A stretch of DNA of 64,000 bases, taken from the NCBI GenBank assembly GCA_028015205.1, contig CM051517.1, positions 43,907,135 to 43,971,134 of the forward strand, written 5' to 3'. Both the position numbers and the translations under genes were made by a program. Of this stretch, positions 1-11,970 are shown piece by piece (the first letter of the stretch is position 1; the number at the start of each line of letters is the position of its first letter). This DNA comes from Mytilisepta virgata. Taxonomy: Eukaryota; Mollusca; Bivalvia; Mytilida; Mytilidae. A model generated the notes under the pieces. The model ran no database searches, had not been told where the DNA came from, and worked only from the letters and a program-made list of their open reading frames with translations.

Positions 1-129
1 TAAAAGAATTGTTGGCAAACAAACCATTAAATGAAAATTTGTTATCACAACCGAAATGTCTACTTCACCTTAATGAGATTAAGAGATTAAAAGATTAAAA
101 GAGGCAGTGCTATACTTGTACTTTTCCAG

Positions 130-2486
130 GTATGACATCATTACCGGACAGTTAGAAAACTTTTCTGTGGATAGAGTGGTTGAGGAGCTGTTCAGAGTAA
201 CTTGTGAAACATATTGTACCTATGATCCTGAGGTATTATTACCTTTTATTTAAATCTATAAATTAATTCAAAATATTTTTCTCAGAGTCTCGTAAAACTG
301 CCGCCATTTTTAAGAAGTAAACAAGGAAAAATATAACAATTCAAATTAAACTATCAAGTTCCGTTGTGGCAAACTTATATACATGTAATGCAATATTTTG
401 AGGAAAAAAATCGCATAAATGCGACGAGACGTACAACATCAAGAGTTGCTTTGTAGTGTCGCTATATATTGGTACGTAATAGAAATATCCAAATGAATTT
501 TATATTTTACAGGAGTTTATGTTCGAAACGAATTTTGAGCGGATACTTCCATCTGTTGAGCGTTCCCCTTGCGACTACAAAGCTAAAGGAATGCATAACA
601 ATACATACTTCAAAAGACTGAGGGATGTCAAAGTAAAATATTCTGACCTTCCAAGAGAGTTCGAATTACCAGGTATTTTAAATAATCCTTTAGAGATTAT
701 ATACATCTAGTATATAATTGCTTCGTAACCCTTCTATGTCACACATTTAACTGCAATGGAATATTTCAACAAATCTTTTCTCGCCATTAGTGCATCTTAC
801 ATTTAATGTGTAGTCATTAATAACGTTAGAAGATCGAAGGACTTTTTGTGTTTTTTTTGTTTTCTTTTTTTGCATATTTTACCATTTTATTCATAGAAAA
901 CGAGGAAAATAAATGGAAATTGTAGGCTTTCAAAAGGGGCATAAAACGACTTAAATGTATAAAATTTAAGAATTTAAGTAGTTTTATGCCCCATTTGACA
1001 GCTCATCATTTTTATTTATTTTCCTCGTTTTCTATTGTCGTATGAGCTGTTTCGCAACATACTTAGTTTTTTATTTATAAGTTAACAGCACCAGTCATTA
1101 TAATATTAGTGATTAGTTATTAACATTAGATAAAAAAATAATATTTGTTACTGACATTAAATGAAAAATAATATTTTTTTACTGATATTAAATAAAAAAA
1201 TATAGACTCTGCAGAATAACAATATTCCACCAAACTTTCTGACACATTAACCTATTCAAATGTGATATCATTGTAATTTATTCGTATGAATTGTTGTTTC
1301 CAAGATGAAGGTTTCTTTCCAAATTCCGGAGGCTTTGGAATAACAAAAGACCAACTAGACGATAAATACAGACAAGGTTTCTTGAACATCAAGTCAGGTA
1401 AAGTTTACAAAGTTGTATAACACCTATGTTCAGTTGCAGTACTGAAAATTAAAATACGACAGCAATCTTAATATTAAAGACAATAAAAAACGTTTAGGTT
1501 ACAAAATGTATGCTTATTTGATTTTTATATCCACCAGCCGCTGTTTTGATTAAGTGTGAAAAATAATTTATAATGAATGACATCAACACTTTAAGCAGCT
1601 GGACAATTTTTAGAAATTCTTGCATCATAAAACTTTAAATCTTTAAATAAATTGCAGATTTACTTCCATACAAAACGTTATGTGTCGAAATGCGTTTTTA
1701 TTTTGAAGGAGCGCACTAATTGTGACGTATTTTACTAATTAATGTATTAAATCATTAGTATAAAATTAGTATTTATACTCTTTATCTGAAGATCCCTGAC
1801 ATTTCAAAGTAGTTTATATGTCTTTAGGTGGGACTGTGCAACATATAGACTCCTAATATATCAAATTACCGGTTACCAACCCTTGAACTTTCAAATAATT
1901 GCATCGTCAGAACTGCCATTCAAAACATAGTCTTTTAGTTGTGGGGATATGTCATGTATAGCTCGTTCCATTTTGTTAAATACCATGTCTATTACGTAGA
2001 TTTTGTTATTTGAAATTATTTTTTTTAATCTCCCTAGGTTATCAAGTAAAATTAAAACTTATGTTGATGGGTGGAAATGTAGGATTCGGATGGAGTAGAA
2101 AAAATCGTCTCGGTACCAAGAAATGGGGTTTTTACTTCTTAAATAAGGAAAACCCAATGGTTCAGTCTCTAATAACCTCATTTACTCCTCAATCACTGGT
2201 GAGTTCTACAGTTAAAGGTGGAAAGCTGTGTCCAGAAAAATTCCCGGGATTTAAAGACTTGTCCGAAGAAGAAAAAATCACAAAGATCACTGAAGATTTA
2301 GACTTTATACCAATTAAAGAATCTGAATATCTATCCCCCAGTAGTGATGAAGATTCAGTTTACAGTAGTGATGAGGATTCATTTTATAGCAGAGACGAAT
2401 ATTCAGTTTACAGGTGGGATGAGGAAGCAGTTTACAGTAGTGCTGGAGAATCAGTTTATAGTAGTGATGGAGAACTATTCTTCTAA
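130..2486 (+). CDS. 3' four exons of an unrecognised protein gene
   Basis: I do not recognise the product. Four exons join in one frame with GT-AG introns: 130-232, 513-672, 1305-1397 and 2038-2486. Phases agree at every junction (0, 1, 1), and the last exon ends at TAA 2484-2486. About 267 residues are visible. The 5' part lies outside the window, because exon 130-232 opens with one base of a split codon. The middle is a mixed charged/hydrophobic region with motifs such as CDYKAKGMHNNTYFKR and GFGWSRKNRLGTKKWGFYF. An acidic stretch follows, then a low-complexity tail of six 8-residue repeats rich in Ser, Asp/Glu and Tyr. No signal peptide or membrane segment is evident in the visible part. 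The intron at 673-1304 carries a palindromic MITE. The splice model is well supported by phase; function is unknown. Confidence 0.7.
894..1034. mobile_element. Palindromic MITE, 141 bp, in intron
   Basis: The ends are perfect 21-bp inverted repeats beginning TAGAAAACGAGGAAAATAAA. The interior is also partly palindromic, with GGGGCATAAAAC at about 939 facing GTTTTATGCCCC at about 981. A TA at each end fits a Tc1/mariner-type target duplication. No coding capacity. Confidence 0.75.
1110..1205. repeat. Short degenerate tandem duplication, AT-rich
   Basis: Two or three imperfect copies of a unit containing TAATATTTnTTACTGA and a following TTAAATnAAAAA lie side by side in the intron of the 5' gene. 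Nothing else is seen here. Confidence 0.45.
2340..2483 (+). repeat. 24-bp coding minisatellite, six units
   Basis: Six consecutive 24-bp units (2340, 2364, 2388, 2412, 2436, 2460) run to the base before the stop codon. The ancestral unit encodes SSDEDSVY. Later units drift (for example SRDEYSVY, RWDEEAVY) but keep the length and mostly the terminal aromatic pair, so the frame is never broken. Confidence 0.85.
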
Positions 2487-2489
2487 GAA

Positions 2490-3020
2490 TCATCAGCTGC
2501 ATGTTAATTGCAGTGCTCTTACATGATGGTCTGAAAAGTTACCACTATCCGATATAGCACTCAGTCCAAGGACTGCAGCTGTAGTGCTGTTTTCGCTGAT
2601 AAACAGAAAACTGGATTATACTCCAAAAATGACCACCTTATACATAAAAATGAATTTCTAAAACTAAGAAAAACAGTACATGGCAATAAGATGTAAACAA
2701 TATCGTATTACGTAAATAATTCCATAGCTTTTTTTTACACGGAACACTCAAATTTCATGGCCATACTAAGATTCTGAACATTTAATATCAGCCATGCGAC
2801 TCCCTAAGCGTCAAAATTAACAAAAAGTGTAGAGACAGGAAACAGGTAGAGTTGTTTAGTAGAATGGCATTAAAACTTAATGAATCACACAAATAGGCAT
2901 TAAAACATTTGGGAATGGTAATAATTAATTAGTAAAGGAAACAGAGGATTCTTCACTGAGACCATCTGCATTCAGATTATTTCTGAAATATTCCCGTAAA
3001 ACATTTTTCGAAAATTTTAC
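2490..3020. other. No gene seen downstream of the 5' gene
   Basis: This AT-rich stretch follows the stop codon at 2486. It probably includes the 3' UTR, but I see no clear AATAAA signal close by, no splice-consistent ORF and no clear repeat. Confidence 0.4.
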
Positions 3021-3021
3021 A

Positions 3022-3803
3022 CACTGAGAATTTAAAAAAAAACACACTGAGATTAAAAAACCTAAAAATACACACTGAGAATAAGAAATTACATACTGAG
3101 AATTGAAAATTATTACACACTCACTGAGATTTCAAAAAAACACACTGAGATGAAATAAACTGAAAAACACACACTGAGAATTTGAAATTACACACTGAGA
3201 ATTTAAAATTACACACTGAGATTTGTGCGCATTTTTTATGCGCACATATCTAATTAGCAAGCTATTACAAGCTTAAAACAACTAGGGACGGAACTCGTTA
3301 GTCTTTCACTCTGACGCCAAATGTTTTATAAAATACATTAGAAATACAACGTAAAAGACCAATAGAACAAGAAAAATACCCACTTTCTCTCTTTACAAAA
3401 TATAACCAGAGACGGCATGTATTATATGTCTCTGATATAACCAAATGGTGAAAAACTTCAATAAAATTTTAAGAAAACATTTATTATGAATGTTGGTTGA
3501 AGGAACCGCATTTCATTATAATGACAAGAGTTCTAGAGACCAAGATATTAATCTGTTGAATTATTCATCTCATGAATATTCATTAGTAATTTGCATATTA
3601 ATCTCAATGTGTATTTTTGAAATCTCAGTGTGTAATTTAATTTCTCAGTGTGTGTTTTTCATTTTTTTTTTAATCTCAGTGTGTAATTTTAAAATCTCAG
3701 TGTGTAATTTCGATTTCTCAGTGTGTTATTTTAGGTTTTTAAATCTCAGTGTGTAATTTCGATTTCTCAGTGTGTTATTTTAGGTTTTTAAATCTCAGTG
3801 TGT
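3022..3803. mobile_element. Foldback-like element with inverted CACACTGAGA arrays
   Basis: The left arm (about 3022-3226) holds about nine spaced copies of CACACTGAGA, 20-27 bp apart. The right arm (about 3597-3803) holds a similar number of the reverse complement TCTCAGTGTG. The linkers are A/T tracts. The roughly 370-bp centre has no ORF, and a short hairpin (TGCGCATTTTTTATGCGCA, about 3228) sits at its left edge. I infer a non-autonomous TIR/foldback element. No certain target duplication was found; AATTT beside both ends is only suggestive. Confidence 0.6.
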
Positions 3804-4439
3804 TAATTTGATTTGTTATATTATTGTCACATTTTTAAAAACCTTTATTGCGTTAAAAAAAGATTTATGGTTTTATGTTCATGGTTACAAGTATGCTTAA
3901 TTTAACCACGAGCGAAACAGATTCTTACTAGTAGACGGTTATTATAATTTAAATTCTCCCTCTTAAAATCGTCCGAATTTAAATCATTTCTAGTCTATAT
4001 AAATGGCTACATAAGAGACAAGACATGAGTTAGGCTTGGTTTGCTCGCAGTAATTTCTTATTTTCTGTGCGAAGCAAATTTTCATTAACTAAATATATAA
4101 AACATATAAGCATCAATACTATATAGCATACATTAAAGAAAAACACCACAAAATATACTAAGCAGAACGTACAAACACTTTGAAGTTACTGAGAGCACCT
4201 CGATATCGACTAAACGGATATCTTACTATATATAGTACCCCACCCTTATACCCGCCAAACACTTTTCCGTGCATTTTTAACACCAAGTCAAACAGACTCA
4301 AGATATTTTTAACACATAAATCTACTACTAAATTTAAACATAGAAATTCCAAAAAGGGAAACCCCATTAACCGAAATAGAAATACATATATGTCACATAA
4401 GTGTTATATGCATTGTACTTACAGTCAGACTTAAAAAAG

Positions 4440-6020
4440 TATACTCTAGCAATAAGCTTAACATTATGTTGTGAAAGAAAAAGGGTGTAAAATGTTAAAA
4501 ACACAGAAAAATTTTAATCCTTTAAAAATAATCAAAATTGTGAAATTATAAAACAGGAATGGCAAAACGTGGTTTTGCAGAACAGGATGTGATCCTCTGG
4601 TGCTCGTGAAAGATGGCCGAAAGATCACAAGCTACTGGGGTGTCTGGAAATGACTGTAAACTTGGCCTGCTGCAAAATACACTTTTGGCTCATATTACAT
4701 GGGATAGGATGCATTTTTTTGTCATTTAGTTGATTTTTGTTAACTTTAGGGCTTGAGCAAAATGCTTTTAATAATGATTGTTTTTTAATATAATTTTATT
4801 TTGTTTCAAAAAGAGCATGTTTGGTTTGTGATTATCGAACATACAAAAGAAAAAAAATCATACAAAATGGTACGAGTCTGCTGAATTTTGTAAATTTCTT
4901 GTTGTGGCTATATTTATTATCATCTTTTTTTTCAAATACATATCTTTAAATTGAAAGTGCTCCCTAAGTTAAATTATCAAATATAAAATGCTTGAAATTT
5001 TATGCTTTGTGTTTTGTTTATTATGAGCATGATCCACAGAACATAATCACATGATAATTGGCGATATCGATAATTTGTTTAATCAAAAGAGATATGGATA
5101 AAATGAAGGTCGATATAACAACAATCATCCGAAATCCGAAAAGAATCCACCTACAGCCTGTGTGTCCACACAGCATAACAAGCTTTTAATTTCATTCGAA
5201 AATATAAAAAAAAATGTCTGAAAAAAACATACACAACACAGAAATACATACAGCCATTGAAAAGGGCACCTGACTTGGGAAAGGCACATGGAAATGTCTG
5301 CTCGGTTGTTCTTATTAGTCATATAATAAAATAAAAATATGATAAGAATTTCACACAGTCAGAGAACAGCCACAAAATCATTATTCATAATGAATATTTT
5401 ACTTTTCGGTTCTTGAATTATATCAGTAAATTACCTCATATAACTGCGATAAATGTTAGTTCTTGTTTCAAGATTTTACATTTTTTATGATAAATGTGAG
5501 TAGCGGTAATGTTACTGATTCAATTTTTACATTTTTTTAATTTTTGGGGCATCCAATTCATTGGTACTTGTCTGATACTTGTCCATCGAAACTCGAAAGA
5601 GAAAAGTGGGTTTTGATTAAAACTTTAATCTAATTCGAATATTGGTGCGCTTGAAAGCAATATTCAGATCATAAAGTAAAAATGTTTATTCTATTACGTA
5701 TTAAAACTTCGACATTTACAGATTTACAAGCAAGCTAGGGACATTATTCCATATATGTAGATCTACCAGAACGAAATGCATAATCGATCGATCTTTACCT
5801 TACCTTTATCATGTATATCTTATAACAAATTAAGGTAGAGATTCCCACTACTCTGTCGGCTAAAACGTTTCAGTAACATTGCGGCAGCCAAGCGAATTCT
5901 CTTTCAGCCGTTTGGTTTCGACATGAATAAAGACAACTTTCAAGAAAAAAATAAGTTATTGATGGACTTACATCAACTTTTTAAACCTTCAATGTCTTCA
6001 AAGTAAAATTAAGTACGAAA
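4440..6020. other. No recognisable gene
   Basis: This is AT-rich DNA with short unsupported ORFs on both strands. I see no conserved protein motif, splice-consistent exon series or clear repeat. Confidence 0.4.
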
Positions 6021-6025
6021 GAATA

Positions 6026-6352
6026 TGGCAAGCCGTTTTAATATTTATTCGAACTTCAAGATATCTAATAAACTTTATAAGATATCTCATATAGTTTATA
6101 AGATATCTTGTATAGTTAATAAGATATCTCATATAATTTATAAGATATCTCATAAAATTTTCTGTATAAGATGATCTCATATAATTTTCGTTATTTATAA
6201 GATATCTTATAAATTATATGAGATATCTTATAAATGATATGAGATATCTTGTAAACTATATGAGATATCTTATAAAATATATGAGATATCTTATAAAGTA
6301 TATAAGATATCTTATATAAAAAAATATTTATAAGATATCTTATAAATTAGAA
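6026..6352. mobile_element. Truncated GATATC-array MITE (left end only)
   Basis: It begins with TGGCAAGCCGTTTTA preceded by TA, the same terminus as the complete element at 36713-37636. About 40 bp later come tandem ~20-bp palindromic units around GATATC (forms such as TATAAGATATCTTATA and TATGAGATATCTTATA). The array runs out near 6352 with no matching right terminus, so this copy is truncated or rearranged and abuts the next tandem repeat. Confidence 0.75.
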
Positions 6353-6354
6353 GA

Positions 6355-7200
6355 TGCATTTAATTTCTATAAAATATTGTCGCATATGGTATGTAGATGC
6401 GCAATAAGGTTTTAGAATTTTCATTTTCAAAAATTGGGGCCCACATGGGTCGAATTTTGTAAATTTGGAATTTAAGTTTGTGACCTAAACTCCTCTTTTA
6501 TTTTTCCTTTTATGCATTAAATTTCTAAACAATATTGTCACATACTGTATGTAGATGCGCAATAAGGTTTTAGAATTTTGATTTTAAAAAATTGCGGCCC
6601 CCTGGTGTCAAATTTTGAAAATTAGGAATTGAAGCTTGTGACGTAATCTCCTCTTTCATTTTTGACTTCATGCATTTAATTTCTATATAGTATTATCACA
6701 TATCGTATCTAGATGCGCAATAAGGTTTTAAAATTTTGATTTTCAAAAATTGGGGCCCACAGGGGTCGAATTGTGAATTTAACTCCTCTTTCATTTTTCA
6801 TTTTATGTATTTAATTTATATAAAAGATTGGCACATACTATATGTAGATGTTCAATAATAAGGTTTTAGAATTTTGATTTTCAGAACTCGGGGGCCCAGA
6901 GGTGTTGAATTTTGAAAATTGGGAATTTAAGCTTGTGACCTAAACTCCTCTTTCATTTTTAATTTTATGCACTTGATTTCTTCACGGTATTGTCACAAAC
7001 TGTATATAGATGTGCAATAAGGTTTTAGAATTTTTGAATTTCAAAAATTGGGGCCTTTAGGGGTCGAATTTCAAAAATTGGGAATTATAAGTGGGTGACT
7101 GAAAGTTTTCTTTCATTTTATACATGTTATTTCTATACAGTATTATCATATACTGTATGCAGGTGTGCAATAAGGTTTTAGAATTTTAATTTTCCAAAAT
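6355..7200. repeat. Degenerate ~158-bp tandem repeat, about six units
   Basis: Units recur at about 6358, 6517, 6675, 6811, 6972 and 7126. Each has TTTAATTTCTATA-like DNA, TGTAGATGCGCAATAAGG, TTTTAGAATTTTGATTTTC and a GGGGCC(C/T) block. The copies are diverged, and the fourth spacing is short (about 136 bp) through a deletion. No protein is encoded. Confidence 0.8.
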
Positions 7201-7209
7201 GTGAGCGTG

Positions 7210-8270
7210 TATTCAAAGGTATAATTGTGATAAAATGTGGGGAGTGCGGGGATAGCTGTCGTTTCCGACTGTCCCAGTCTAGTTATATATTGCCCATCCA
7301 ACGACTCCTACATGTTTGCGTCCGAAACAAATGTTATACTTTCGGAATGAGATACAAGTTCGATAAACATTCAAAGAAACCGAGTGTTTACAATCGACTT
7401 TGATGCAACGTGTTCGTGTTCACAGCTCGAGCGGTTTTTCTAACCAGGATTGATTGTAAAGAATGTCATTGCAGTAATCGTAAAATCGGCCTATAGTAAC
7501 TGGAGTAATCATCTTCCCGTCTATCGTTGTCACGAGGTGGTTTTTGTTGTATAGTAATGGGGCTGTTGATTGTATAAAACGAATGCCTATGGTTTAACGT
7601 CTCCCTATATAACCACAGTATTCCGCTAAATTATTTGTTTTGTTCAAATATTAAAGTAATAATTTGAAGACATTTGCAGGCAAACACCAACGTATCTCTT
7701 TATCGCCGCTTTAAATCCGTGTTTCAAGTCACACTTGATCACTTGATGGCATTGGAAAAAGAAAAACAAAAGCAGAACAAGACTAGAGTGTAAGAGATAT
7801 ATCGTTAACAATTTTAACAGAAACCCTTACTTAACGGAATGGGAAAAAATACTTCTGACGGAGTAATGTTACTATAAAAAGACAAGTGAAATCATCATAA
7901 AAGAAAGCTACATGTATGCACATTTCTTCAGGCTAAATGAAGAGAAGATTTGAGGAATTTTTTTTTGCAGTAACCATTCGTAAAGTTTGAAAAGAAATTA
8001 CAAAACGGGATAATATATATACATGTACTTAAAAAATAAAAAAAATAAATAGGTTAAAATTGAAAATTTATCTTTGATATAGACCACTGAATTCGACTTC
8101 TGGAGGGGCATGCGGAAAGAGGACGAAGTATCAAAGGTCGGGATTTTTTTTTCATTTCTTGGAAACTGTTTTTTTCCCCGCCGTTATACCAACTTTTTTA
8201 GTGTGTTTACGTTCAGGTGTTTTCTTTCAAACTTTGCAAATATCTGATTCTAATAGACATTCTGACATGC
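7210..8270. other. No gene recognised
   Basis: Mixed-composition DNA with no ORF of note, no splice-consistent exon set and no obvious repeat. Composition is slightly less AT-rich at about 7230-7450, but I cannot assign it. Confidence 0.35.
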
Positions 8271-8404
8271 TGTCTTTTTCTGGCGTGCATAAAATTTCTT
8301 AGTTTAAGAAAAATCTTAGTTGCCATAAGCCCCACCCACAATACTTAAGGGGTATGAATAGAAGTTCTTAAACTAAGAACATTTTCACTTGAAGAACGGT
8401 ATCT

Positions 8405-8535
8405 TAAGTATTAGAAATAGACATATTCCTGGGTTAAATAGGTTATTCAAATGATTCAACCTGCAATTTTGGGTCATACTTGTATAACCTATTTTGGTCA
8501 GTTTACGCTTTTCCATTTCGCCTGAAAGTACGATA
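8405..8535. repeat. Dispersed repeat fragment
   Basis: It contains ATATTCCTGGGTTAAATAGG and CTTGTATAACCTATTTTGGT. Related wording occurs at 48800-48860 and 49512-49535, and inverted at about 62100-62160. This suggests a low-copy dispersed family, probably a MITE. Boundaries are not resolved. Confidence 0.4.
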
Positions 8536-9542
8536 TGTAGGTTATGAAATATTACCTGTTCCAAATATAAATGCCTGTTTCAGTAGCATAGTATTACACT
8601 TGAACAACTATGAAGGTAGCAAATTATTGATATTAAAATATTGAAATATGTAGGAAATCTTCCCAATTCAGAGAGAACTGCTATATTTGTGCTTTTACTA
8701 TTCACACCTAAAATAAATTTACATAAATTCATATTTGCTTTGTCACCTAGATTCTTTGAGTATATATTATTAAGTCTTTCTGACAAGTTTTAAACAATTC
8801 CCATATTTCTGAGCCATAAAGTAAAATTGGCTTTATCACTGGTCGAATAAATGTAAACTTTTTATACTTGCTTTGCTTCCTGACAAACATCTGTTAATTT
8901 TACAAAAGTCCTTAAGGACACTATTGTAAAGTTCTTCCAGGGCATAATTAATTAATTAAAAAATTCACTCGACTGAAAAATAACCCCCATGTATCTATAT
9001 TTAAAAAACACTTTGTATGGGTTAATTTTTAATACAAAATTGTTCTACCAAGTGACGTCCTTTTTTAAAAATGAAACCTTTTGGACCATGCATCGATCAC
9101 AGTATGACTCCAACACCTCAAGGCGACTCTGAAAACCCCTTGCTGAGTTAGATTAAATGATAAAATCATCTGCATAAATGAGGAAGTCTACACAAAAACT
9201 GTCTGAATCAACAATATCAGGACATGGTTCAAATCATTTTGGTAAATCATTGATAAATAAATAGTAGAGGGGGGCTAAACATTTCCTTGTTTAACTCCTA
9301 TAGATGAGTTGAAACATTGGCCTAGTTTATTGTCAACCTTTACCCTTAGTTTATTAAGGGTATATAGGCATGTTAAATAATGTGATAAAATTTACCCCCC
9401 AATTTTACACTTTTGCATTTTGATCAGGATTCCTGGATGAATAATTGTATCAAAAGCTCTTTTTAAGTCAATAAAACACGTGCAGAATTTACCATCTTTA
9501 CAGTTAGTATATTTATCAATTAGAAACTTGAGGATAATCATA

Positions 9543-10352
9543 AGGGGCCTTATTTTCGAAGGTATCTTAGGACTAAGACATATCTTAGGACCATCCTAAG
9601 ACATATCTTAGTCCTAAGTGCTATTTTCGATTGTGTCTCAAGTTAGGATTTTTCTTAAAATTATCCTAAATTTAGGATGTCAATTTAGTTGACTTAAGAT
9701 GATCTTAGGAATATCTGGAAAATTTGGGTTCCTTTTCCTGCTCATATTTACGTTACAACGTGATATAGATTCGGAATACACACTGTATGTGTATCCCTAT
9801 GGATAGTTACTTGCACGCGCTAAAACTTTGAACTCTTTATTTGACACTTTCAATTTTACTCACCTTCGTATTCAATTGAAAAATAAATACACATATAATG
9901 AAAAAAACTTACGATATTGCATGATTTAATTTCTGCAAATGACAATTTTTGCAACATTTATATTAACTGTTAAATTTTGAATAAAATTATTTATTTAAAA
10001 TGATTTTATTTCACTTTTAATTATTATTTACCTGTCCATATTGCACGCATTTAACTTCTGCATATGGCCATTTTGACACATTATGTGGTAATATTTATAT
10101 TTTTATTTTAAATAAAATAATTTTAATTTAAATCATTTGAGTTTATTTGTTTCTTATTTTTTTATTAATGTAGCGCCGCGTAATGTGTATTTTACTAAAC
10201 TTAGGATATAGTTAGGACATCTTAGCTAAGATTTTCCTAATAGAGCTTCGATACGACATCTCAGACGTGTCATAAGATAGTCCTAAGATTATCCTAAGCT
10301 TATCCTAAGATATATCTTAGGACAATTCTTAGGATAGCTTCGAAATAAGGCC
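9543..10352. mobile_element. TIR element (GGGCCTTATTTCGAAG ends) inserted in the LINE
   Basis: Both ends carry inverted GGGCCTTATTT(T)CGAAG. Behind them sit repeated TCTTAGGA/TCCTAAGA words (about 9563-9680 and 10200-10340), giving long degenerate inverted arms. The roughly 500-bp core is AT-rich with no ORF. Removing it restores LINE reading continuity. A clean target duplication is not apparent. Confidence 0.75.
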
Positions 10353-10431
10353 CATGGTCTGTAGTCCCGGATTTACTGTTAAAGCCTGTCTGACAATTGA
10401 TCTGTATATTCTCTTTATTTAAATACTTGTT

Positions 10432-10480
10432 AAAGTGATTTAATATTGTTCTGTTATTTAGAACAATATTAAATCACTTT
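10432..10480. repeat. Perfect 21-bp hairpin with 7-nt loop
   Basis: Arms 10432-10452 and 10460-10480 are exact reverse complements around the 7-nt loop GTTATTT, inside the dead LINE. The size and perfection suggest a template-switch inversion rather than a transposon end. Confidence 0.85.
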
Positions 10481-11895
10481 CCAGTACAAGAGTTAATTAT
10501 AGTTATACCTCTATCATTTTTAGGGTTAATAATATCTCCAGTTTTATGGATTGGTGTAATGTGCCTTCACATCATTTTTGGGGGATATAATCTATTGTTA
10601 AAAATAAGATTAAAAAGCTTATTAAGGTACCCGATTAGTCTTGTTTGACCAGCTTTCAACATCTTATTTAATACAAAATCTAGCCCACTTCTTTTTTCCA
10701 TCTTTCAATTTGAGCCTACGCAAAATAATAAGAAGCTTAATCTAACTCTTAAAATCTGCAAATATCGCTTTCATATGTAATTTTAAATAGAAAATATAAG
10801 ATCGTGTATTTTAAATTTTTTATTACGGTGTACTATGGCCATCCCCGTGCCTATTTTTCCGGGGAGGGGGAACTGGACTGAACCCCTCCACCGGAAAATC
10901 TAAAAATAGACATGATCCAGTTTTCACCCTTTTACGCTACACTGGAAAACTGAAGCGATCCAGTTTTTCCCTTTAACTTATCATAATCATATTTTAATCA
11001 GTTTTCCCCACGTCAAATCGGTAGCATCAATACTTGGTAAATATATTTATCCCAGAACTATATCGTTCAATCAGTTGTCATAAACGAGATGACAACCGAG
11101 TTATGTTAAGCTGAACTCTTAAGAAGAATTTGAAAAAGATTTGGCTCCGTATTTTGGTGAAAATAAGACTGGATCTAATATGATGAAAAAAGGCAGGTTT
11201 GAATATCACCTGCAATTTGATAAAAAAAAATTGTGCACTTGTGTGCAAAAAAGAAATAAATAAGAAGACAAGCTCATGGATGTGATAAAAATGTCCATCC
11301 ATAAACATAAAATGGTTGCTTCCTTAAATATTTCAATTTTTACTATGTTTAATATCTTACATTTTCCGTTTTATTAATGCTCTGGCTTAAATATAAAGTC
11401 ACGATAGGTGGGTGATTTTCAAAAAATGTGCATTTTTAACATTGCAAAATTGAGAAAAAAAAATTTGCTTGAATCATCATATTTATTAAACTTGCAAATT
11501 ATATGATACTTCTTGAACAAAATACTCGAATATGCAATCTGAATGACATAACATAAAAATATTATTGACACATTTTCGACTGATGGTGCAAAATTTTGTC
11601 TATCCTGTTACCACATTTGTGAGAATGTTTTTACTATCAACAGGAAAAATGTGAAAAACATATTATTTGTTTCTCAAAGATACGTTAGTGGTGCTTCAGA
11701 AAACAATAATAGAATATTTAATTCCTTTACATTAACGGGATAAAAATATCACTTAATATTGCGTCCTGAAAAAACTATCTAAAAATACATTTTCAAAGTT
11801 GCAAAAATTGCTACCATCAACGAAAAACCAACTGAAGCACTTCCTTATTAACCGGATTTTCATAGGAAAATATCGGTTATTAAATTGGTGATGTA

Positions 11896-11962
11896 CGGCG
11901 GGCGGGCGGGCGGGCGGCCGGGCGGGCGGACGGGCGGGCGGTCGGGCGGGCGGACGGGCGGC
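11896..11962. repeat. GC-rich (CGGG)n/(ACGG)n microsatellite
   Basis: An uninterrupted G/C tetranucleotide tract in otherwise AT-rich DNA. Its reverse reads as a Pro-Ala-Arg repeat ORF, which is an artefact. Confidence 0.9.
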
Positions 11963-11970
11963 TGCCAAAC

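Larger units (their letters stand above)
8560..10740 (-). pseudogene. Dead non-LTR retrotransposon reverse transcriptase, split by a TIR element
   Basis: On the minus strand the conserved reverse transcriptase blocks appear in order. They are a TPIHKTGD(I)...RGITIINS block (about 10480-10560), QTGFNSKSGTTDH (about 10355-10400), IILKFLIDKY (about 9500-9540), CFIDLKRAFD (about 9450-9482), a GVKQG...SPLL...IND block with frameshifts (about 9240-9310), and the catalytic YADD at 9165-9176. A thumb/C-terminal segment at about 8600-8780 includes a SKSTNIAVLSELGRFP motif. Frameshifts and stops make it non-functional. Codons for TTDH and IILKFL, adjacent in a normal copy, are separated by the element at 9543-10352. 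The clade was not assigned. Confidence 0.8.

Noticed and set aside
3022..3803. CRISPR-like look of spaced 10-bp repeats
   Set aside because: The motif is too short, spacers are A/T linkers of varying length, the orientation flips in the second half, and the DNA is eukaryotic.
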